From the NCBI GenBank assembly GCA_050329575.1, contig JBHJOP010000013.1, forward strand, positions 1-17,310: a stretch of 17,310 nucleotides of DNA, read 5' to 3'. Numbering within the stretch: position 1 is the stretch's first letter; every line of letters begins with the position of its first letter. The stretch is from JAUXFS01 sp050329575. Lineage in GTDB: Bacteria; Pseudomonadota; Alphaproteobacteria; Rhodospirillales; Defluviicoccaceae. Positions 13,943 through 17,310 of the stretch are shown here, one piece after another. Both the position numbers and the translations under genes were made by a program. The notes below the pieces were generated by a model. The model made no database searches. It was not told the origin of the DNA and saw nothing but the letters and a program-made list of their open reading frames with translations.

Positions 13943-14650
13943 GTAGGTCCGGATCAGGCCGATCAGCCGCCCCTGGACCTTGACCTGGTCGGGACCGCAG
14001 ATGCGGGTCTCGTAGGCGGCGTTGGCCGGCTCCAGGGCGATCGACTGGCCGCGCCGGCGCAGCCGTTTCAGGGTCACCTCCTCGTTGTCGACCAGCGCCA
14101 CGACGATCGCGCCGTTCTCGGCCGAATCGCCGCGCTGGATGACGACGGTGTCCCCGTCGTGGATGCCGGCCTCGATCATCGAATCGCCCTCCACCTCGAG
14201 CGCATAGTGCTCGCCCCGTCCGAGCAGGAAGCTCGGGACCTCGATGTTGCGACTGTGATCGCGCAGCGCCTCGATCGGCGTTCCGGCGGCAATCCGGCCG
14301 TAGAGCGGAATCGCCACCACCTGCGACGACGGGCCCTGCGGCGGAAGCGCCATCGCCTTGAAGTCACCGCGGATGACGTTGGACGGCAGGGGTTCGGGCG
14401 GCTTGCGCGGAGCGTCGCGCTCCTGTCCCTCCATGTTCTCCGGCAACCGCAGCACTTCCAGCGCCCGCGCCCGGTGGGGCAGGCGGCGGATGAACCCCCG
14501 TTCCTCGAGGCCGGAGATCAGCCGGTGGATGCCGGACTTGGAGCGCAGTCCCAAGGCGTCCTTCATTTCGTCGAACGACGGCGAAACGCCGGTCTCCCTC
14601 AGTCTTCGGTTAATCAAAACCAACAGTTCATGTTGCTTCTTGGTCAGCAT
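13940..14650 (-). CDS. lexA: LexA, SOS-response repressor and self-cleaving protease
   Basis: The 236-residue protein starts with the winged-helix DNA-binding domain (MLTKKQHELLVLINRRLRETGVSPSFDEMKDALGLRSKSGIHRLISGLEERGFI) and ends with an S24 peptidase domain. The self-cleavage site is Ala122-Gly123 (GRIAAGTPIEA), the nucleophile Ser157 (VEGDSMIEAGI) and the general base Lys195 (NEEVTLKRL). The linker is longer than in Escherichia coli LexA, as in other alphaproteobacteria. On DNA damage, RecA filaments would trigger cleavage and derepress the regulon. The ATG at 14650 gives the standard start; the frame is open to 14734 but that part is not family-like. It is transcribed in the same direction as moeA but has its own promoter overlapped by a LexA box, leaving a leader of about 140 bases. 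Confidence 0.97.
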   Translation of the reverse strand: MLTKKQHELLVLINRRLRETGVSPSFDEMKDALGLRSKSGIHRLISGLEERGFIRRLPHRARALEVLRLPENMEGQERDAPRKPPEPLPSNVIRGDFKAMALPPQGPSSQVVAIPLYGRIAAGTPIEALRDHSRNIEVPSFLLGRGEHYALEVEGDSMIEAGIHDGDTVVIQRGDSAENGAIVVALVDNEEVTLKRLRRRGQSIALEPANAAYETRICGPDQVKVQGRLIGLIRTY

Positions 14651-14769
14651 TCGAGAACAACCCCACGCTCGCGGCGCCGCCGGTCCGGCCCGATGTTGCA
14701 TCCGCCTCCCCGGATCCGAACCCGGTCGCCACACCGCCGACCGGCGGCACGAAGCGCCCGAGGAGCTCG

Positions 14770-14784
14770 GAACAAAAAGAAAAC
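14770..14784 (-). promoter_or_regulatory. Secondary LexA box
   Basis: GAAC-AAAAAGA-AAAC differs at one base from GAAC-N7-GAAC, the alphaproteobacterial LexA operator read on this strand. It lies ten bases from the perfect box and just downstream of the predicted lexA transcription start, about one helical turn or so away, which would allow cooperative binding. Confidence 0.5.
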
Positions 14785-14794
14785 CTACGGAAAT

Positions 14795-14809
14795 GTTCTA
14801 GTTTAGTTC
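14795..14809 (-). promoter_or_regulatory. LexA operator (SOS box) of lexA
   Basis: GTTC-TAGTTTA-GTTC is a perfect match to the alphaproteobacterial SOS box GTTC-N7-GTTC. It covers the -10 region and part of the spacer of the lexA promoter, the expected position for autorepression. Confidence 0.92.
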
Positions 14810-14823
14810 CGAGGGCGCGTCAA
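14795..14823 (-). promoter_or_regulatory. lexA promoter
   Basis: On the minus strand TTGACG (14823-14818) and TAGAAC (14800-14795) are 17 bases apart, matching sigma70 consensus at five and four of six positions. Transcription would start near 14788. The -10 element overlaps the LexA box. Confidence 0.6.
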
Positions 14824-14876
14824 GCGGTTTGTCGCCGTTCGTTACGGTCGCGATCGGCGGGGCGGCCTCATCGCGG

Positions 14877-14918
14877 CGGCCCCCGGTCGGCGGCCCCCGG
14901 TCAGCGGCCCCCGGTCAG
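14877..14918 (-). repeat. Three-copy 14-bp tandem repeat spanning the moeA stop
   Basis: Plus-strand units CGGCCCCCGGTCGG (14877-14890), CGGCCCCCGGTCAG (14891-14904) and the identical CGGCCCCCGGTCAG (14905-14918) run head to tail. The last encodes the C-terminal Leu-Thr-Gly-Gly of MoeA; the middle one supplies the stop TGA (14903-14901) because 14 bases shift the frame. Confidence 0.95.
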
Positions 14919-16106
14919 CGGCACGATCTCGACCGGATCGCCGGCAAGCGCGGGCGGTGCCAGCGGCGGCCGCACCACCAGGCAGTCGGCGGCGCAGAGG
15001 AGGACCAGCTGCGCGCTGTCCTGCTGCGCGAACGGGGTGGCGACGAGGGCACCGCCCGGCTCGCGGCTCAGCCGTGCCCTCAGGTAGTCCTGGCGCAGGT
15101 CGTTGGCGGCGAGGTCGCGGCCGAGCACCGCGGCCGGAGCGGGACCGGCGCCGGGCGGCAGGCCGAGCAGGGCCGCCACCATCGGCCGCAGGAACACCTC
15201 GACGGTGACCCCGACCGAGACCGGGTTGCCGGGCAGACCCAGGACCGGCACCTCGCCCAGCCGCCCGAACATCAGCGGCTTGCCCGGCCGCATCGCCACC
15301 CGGTAGAAGCCGAGGTCGAGCCCGGAGGCGGTCAGCACCTTGCGGACCAGGTCGTGGTCGCCGGCCGAGGCCCCGCCGGTGGTGACCAGCAGATCGGCGC
15401 CGCGGCAGCCGGCGATCAGCGTCCGCAGCGAGTCCTCGTCGTCGCGGGCGACGCCGAGGTTCAGCGTCCGGCCGCCGAGCCGCTCGATCGCGGCGGCGAG
15501 GATGAAGCTGTTGGAGCCGACGATCTGCGCCGGGCCCCGCGGCTCCCCCGGCCAGACGATCTCGTCGCCGGTGGCGACGACGGCGATCCGCGGCCGGCGT
15601 CGCACCCGCAGCCACGGCACGTTCATCGCCGCGGCGAGACCGACGTCGCGCGGCGTCAGCGTCTGCCCCGCCCGCAGCAGCACCTGGCCGGCGCTGAAGT
15701 CGAGCCCGGCCGGCCGGATCCAGCGGCCGCTCTCCGCCGGGGTGCGCACCGTCACCGCCGCGCCGTCGACGGCGGTGTCCTCCTGAATGACGATGGCGTC
15801 GGCGCCCTCGGGAAGCGGCGCGCCGGTGGAGATGCGCACCGCCGTTCCGGTCGTGAGCCGGCCGGCGAAGGGGGCGCCGGCGGCCGATTCGCCGATCAGC
15901 CGCAGGGTCGCCGGGACCCGCCGCGCGTCCTCGCCGCGAACGGCGTAGCCGTCCATCGCCGAGACGGCGCACGGCGGCTGGGTCAGCCGCGCGGCGACAT
16001 CCTCGGCCAGCACCCGGCCGTCTGCCGCCTCCAGCCCGACCTGCTCGACGGCGACGGGGACGAGGCCGCCGGTGACGACGGCGAGCGCTTCGGCGACCGA
16101 GATCAT
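14901..16106 (-). CDS. moeA: Molybdopterin molybdenumtransferase
   Basis: The 401-residue cytoplasmic enzyme inserts molybdate into adenylylated molybdopterin, the last common step of molybdenum cofactor synthesis. The N-terminal signature PPCAVSAMDGYAVRGED is present near residues 44-60. It is followed by GTAVRISTGAPLPEGADAIVIQED, and by the MoCF-biosynthesis domain with VVATGDEI, GSNSFILAAAIERLGG, LLVTTGGASAGDHD, MRPGKPLMFGRLG and GLPGNPVSV. Length is typical. The ATG at 16106 directly abuts the TGA of moaC (TGAATG), so the two are translationally coupled, and GAGG near 16118-16115 is a plausible ribosome binding site within moaC. The end of the gene lies within a triplicated 14-base repeat, so the final residues LTGGR and the stop are partly repeat-derived. 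Confidence 0.95.
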   Translation of the reverse strand: MISVAEALAVVTGGLVPVAVEQVGLEAADGRVLAEDVAARLTQPPCAVSAMDGYAVRGEDARRVPATLRLIGESAAGAPFAGRLTTGTAVRISTGAPLPEGADAIVIQEDTAVDGAAVTVRTPAESGRWIRPAGLDFSAGQVLLRAGQTLTPRDVGLAAAMNVPWLRVRRRPRIAVVATGDEIVWPGEPRGPAQIVGSNSFILAAAIERLGGRTLNLGVARDDEDSLRTLIAGCRGADLLVTTGGASAGDHDLVRKVLTASGLDLGFYRVAMRPGKPLMFGRLGEVPVLGLPGNPVSVGVTVEVFLRPMVAALLGLPPGAGPAPAAVLGRDLAANDLRQDYLRARLSREPGGALVATPFAQQDSAQLVLLCAADCLVVRPPLAPPALAGDPVEIVPLTGGR

Positions 16107-16586
16107 TCAGTCCGCCTCGAAGCGGCCGGACGTGCCGCCGGCCTTGCGGGTCAGCCGCACATCGGTGATCCGCATCCCGCGGTCGACCGCCTTGCACATG
16201 TCGTAGACGGTGAGCGCCGCCACCGTCGCCGCGGTCAGTGCCTCCATCTCGACGCCGGTGCGGCCCCTCAGCCGGCAGCTCGCGGTGATGTCGACGGCGT
16301 TGCGGTCGGGGTCGCAGGCGAGATCGACGGCGACCGAGGTCAGGGCCAGGGGGTGGCAGAGGGGAATCAGCTCGGGGGTCCGCTTGGCGGCCATGATGCC
16401 GGCGAGGCGGGCGACCGCCAGCACGTCGCCCTTGGCCATTCCGCCGTCGACGATCAGCGCCAGGGTCTCCGGCCGCATCAGCACGCTCGCCCGGGCGGTG
16501 GCGGTGCGATCGGTGACGTCCTTGTCGGAGACGTCGACCATCGTCGCGCGGCCGTCGGCGTCGAGGTGGGTCAGTCGGGCGGTCAC
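16107..16586 (-). CDS. moaC: Cyclic pyranopterin monophosphate synthase
   Basis: The 159-residue cytoplasmic enzyme converts the MoaA product 3',8-cyclo-7,8-dihydro-GTP to cyclic pyranopterin monophosphate in molybdenum cofactor synthesis. It shows LTHLDADGRATMVDVSDKDVTDRTA at the start, KGDVLAVARLAGIMAAKRTPELIPLCHPL (residues 52-80) and GVEMEALTAATVAALTVYDMCKAVD (111-135). Asp129 and Lys132 correspond to the catalytic Asp128 and Lys131 of the Escherichia coli enzyme. The GTG start at 16586 overlaps the trpC stop by four bases (GTGA) and gives the standard N-terminus; the later ATG at residue 16 would remove conserved sequence. moaA and other mo genes are not in view. Confidence 0.96.
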   Translation of the reverse strand: MTARLTHLDADGRATMVDVSDKDVTDRTATARASVLMRPETLALIVDGGMAKGDVLAVARLAGIMAAKRTPELIPLCHPLALTSVAVDLACDPDRNAVDITASCRLRGRTGVEMEALTAATVAALTVYDMCKAVDRGMRITDVRLTRKAGGTSGRFEAD

Positions 16587-17310
16587 CGGGCCGCCGCCAT
16601 CGCCGCCGGCGCCGCCAGCAGGGCGCGGGTCGCGGTCTCGACGTCCGGCTCGCGCATCAAGGCCTCCCCGACCAGGAAGCAGCGGACCCCGACGGCCGCC
16701 AGGCGGGCGAGATCGGCGGGGGTCGCGAGGCCGCTCTCGCCGACCACCCGCCGGTCGGCCGGCACCCGCGGCGCCAGCTTCTCGGTGGTGGCGAGGTCGA
16801 CCGCCAGCGTCTTCAGGTTGCGGTTGTTGATGCCGATCAGTGTCGTTTCGAGCCGCAGCGCCCGATCCAGTTCGGGGTGGTCGTGGACCTCGACCAGCAC
16901 ATCCATGCCGAGCTCGCGGGCGGTCGCCGCCAACTCGCCGGCCTGGCCGTCGTCGAGCGCGGCCATGATCAGCAGCACGGCATCGGCGCCGATCGCGCGC
17001 GCCTCGACGATCTGATAGGGATCGAGCAGGAAGTCCTTGCGCAGCACCGGCAGCGCGACCGCGGCGCGCGCCGCCGCGAGATCGGCGTCGTCGCCCCGGA
17101 AGTAGCGCGGCTCGGTCAGCACCGACAGGCAGGTGGCGCCACCGGCGGCGTAGCCGCGGGCGATCGCCGCCGGCTCGACACCGGCCCGGATCACCCCCTT
17201 GGAGGGCGAGGCGCGCTTGATCTCGGCAATCAGCCCGTAGCCGGACGCGGCGGCCCGGGTCAGCGCTGCGGCGAAGCCGCGCGGCGGATCGGCGGCACGT
17301 GCCTCGGCCT
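16583..17310 (-). CDS. trpC: Indole-3-glycerol-phosphate synthase, 5' end cut by the window edge
   Basis: About 241 C-terminal residues are visible; the open frame continues to the right edge, so the start is outside. The TIM-barrel enzyme closes the indole ring in tryptophan synthesis. Catalytic landmarks are LIAEIKRASPSKG near the visible start, VLRKDFLLDPYQIVEARAIGADAVLLI, LVEVHDHPEL, TLIGINNRNLKTL and VVGESGL. A GTG at 17194 (in SPSKGVIRA) is internal, since the residues before it are also conserved. The TGA (16585-16583) overlaps the moaC GTG, so trp and molybdenum cofactor genes are translationally coupled. In alphaproteobacteria this gene is normally preceded by trpG and trpD. Confidence 0.96.
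   Translation of the reverse strand, partial: AEARAADPPRGFAAALTRAAASGYGLIAEIKRASPSKGVIRAGVEPAAIARGYAAGGATCLSVLTEPRYFRGDDADLAAARAAVALPVLRKDFLLDPYQIVEARAIGADAVLLIMAALDDGQAGELAATARELGMDVLVEVHDHPELDRALRLETTLIGINNRNLKTLAVDLATTEKLAPRVPADRRVVGESGLATPADLARLAAVGVRCFLVGEALMREPDVETATRALLAAPAAMAAAR

Noticed and set aside
14829..17015. 728-residue plus-strand open frame opposite moeA, moaC and trpC
   Set aside because: It spans three well-identified minus-strand genes and shows no domain.

Overview
The window is GC-rich DNA, roughly 70% G+C by eye, from an alphaproteobacterium, most likely of the Rhodospirillales or a relative. Four things point there: the trpC-moaC-moeA order followed by lexA and a convergent comEC; a perfect GTTC-N7-GTTC LexA operator of the alphaproteobacterial type; a free-standing gene for the NDUFS4-like accessory subunit of respiratory complex I; and a ComEC without the metallo-beta-lactamase domain. 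No integrase, transposase, phage gene or CRISPR array is visible.

Left part (1-5011). A truncated gene for a probable secreted COG2342/GH114-like protein lies downstream of an FAD-dependent L-2-hydroxyglutarate oxidase-like gene, both on the minus strand. A 409-base gap holding a strong hairpin and three GCGATCGC palindromes separates them from a plus-strand glutamate/aspartate-type (GltI-like) periplasmic binding protein. That gene converges on ilvD (dihydroxy-acid dehydratase, minus), which has a CRP-like palindrome upstream.

Middle part (5012-11562). A cardiolipin synthase (minus) is divergent from the complex I NDUFS4-like gene, which is followed after 16 bases by tRNA-Arg(TCT) and then a TAXI-type TRAP binding protein (all plus). 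A 768-residue protein on the minus strand combines an ExeA/GspA-like AAA+ ATPase, one membrane helix, a low-complexity linker and a C-terminal Sel1/TPR-like segment. Beyond it lies a 487-base gap with a conspicuously AT-rich stretch. That stretch contains a good sigma70-type promoter driving a small orphan gene of unknown function.

Right part (11714-17310). comEC (plus) converges on lexA (minus). Upstream of lexA are moeA, moaC and trpC, also minus: trpC and moaC overlap by 4 bases, and moaC and moeA abut. The lexA control region contains TTGACG-N17-TAGAAC with one perfect and one near-perfect LexA box, so lexA should be autoregulated independently of the trp/mo genes.

The most unusual signal is not a gene. 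At three unrelated gene ends (the GltI-like gene, cls and moeA) the stop codon sits inside a triplicated tandem repeat of 13, 16 and 14 bases, none a multiple of three. The comEC/lexA junction also carries nested direct repeats. The octamer GCGATCGC occurs nine times where less than one is expected from composition, and five of the nine are intergenic. I found no gene cluster that clearly forms a new defence or metabolic system. The best protein-level candidates for novelty are the ATPase/Sel1 fusion and the orphan gene at 11245.
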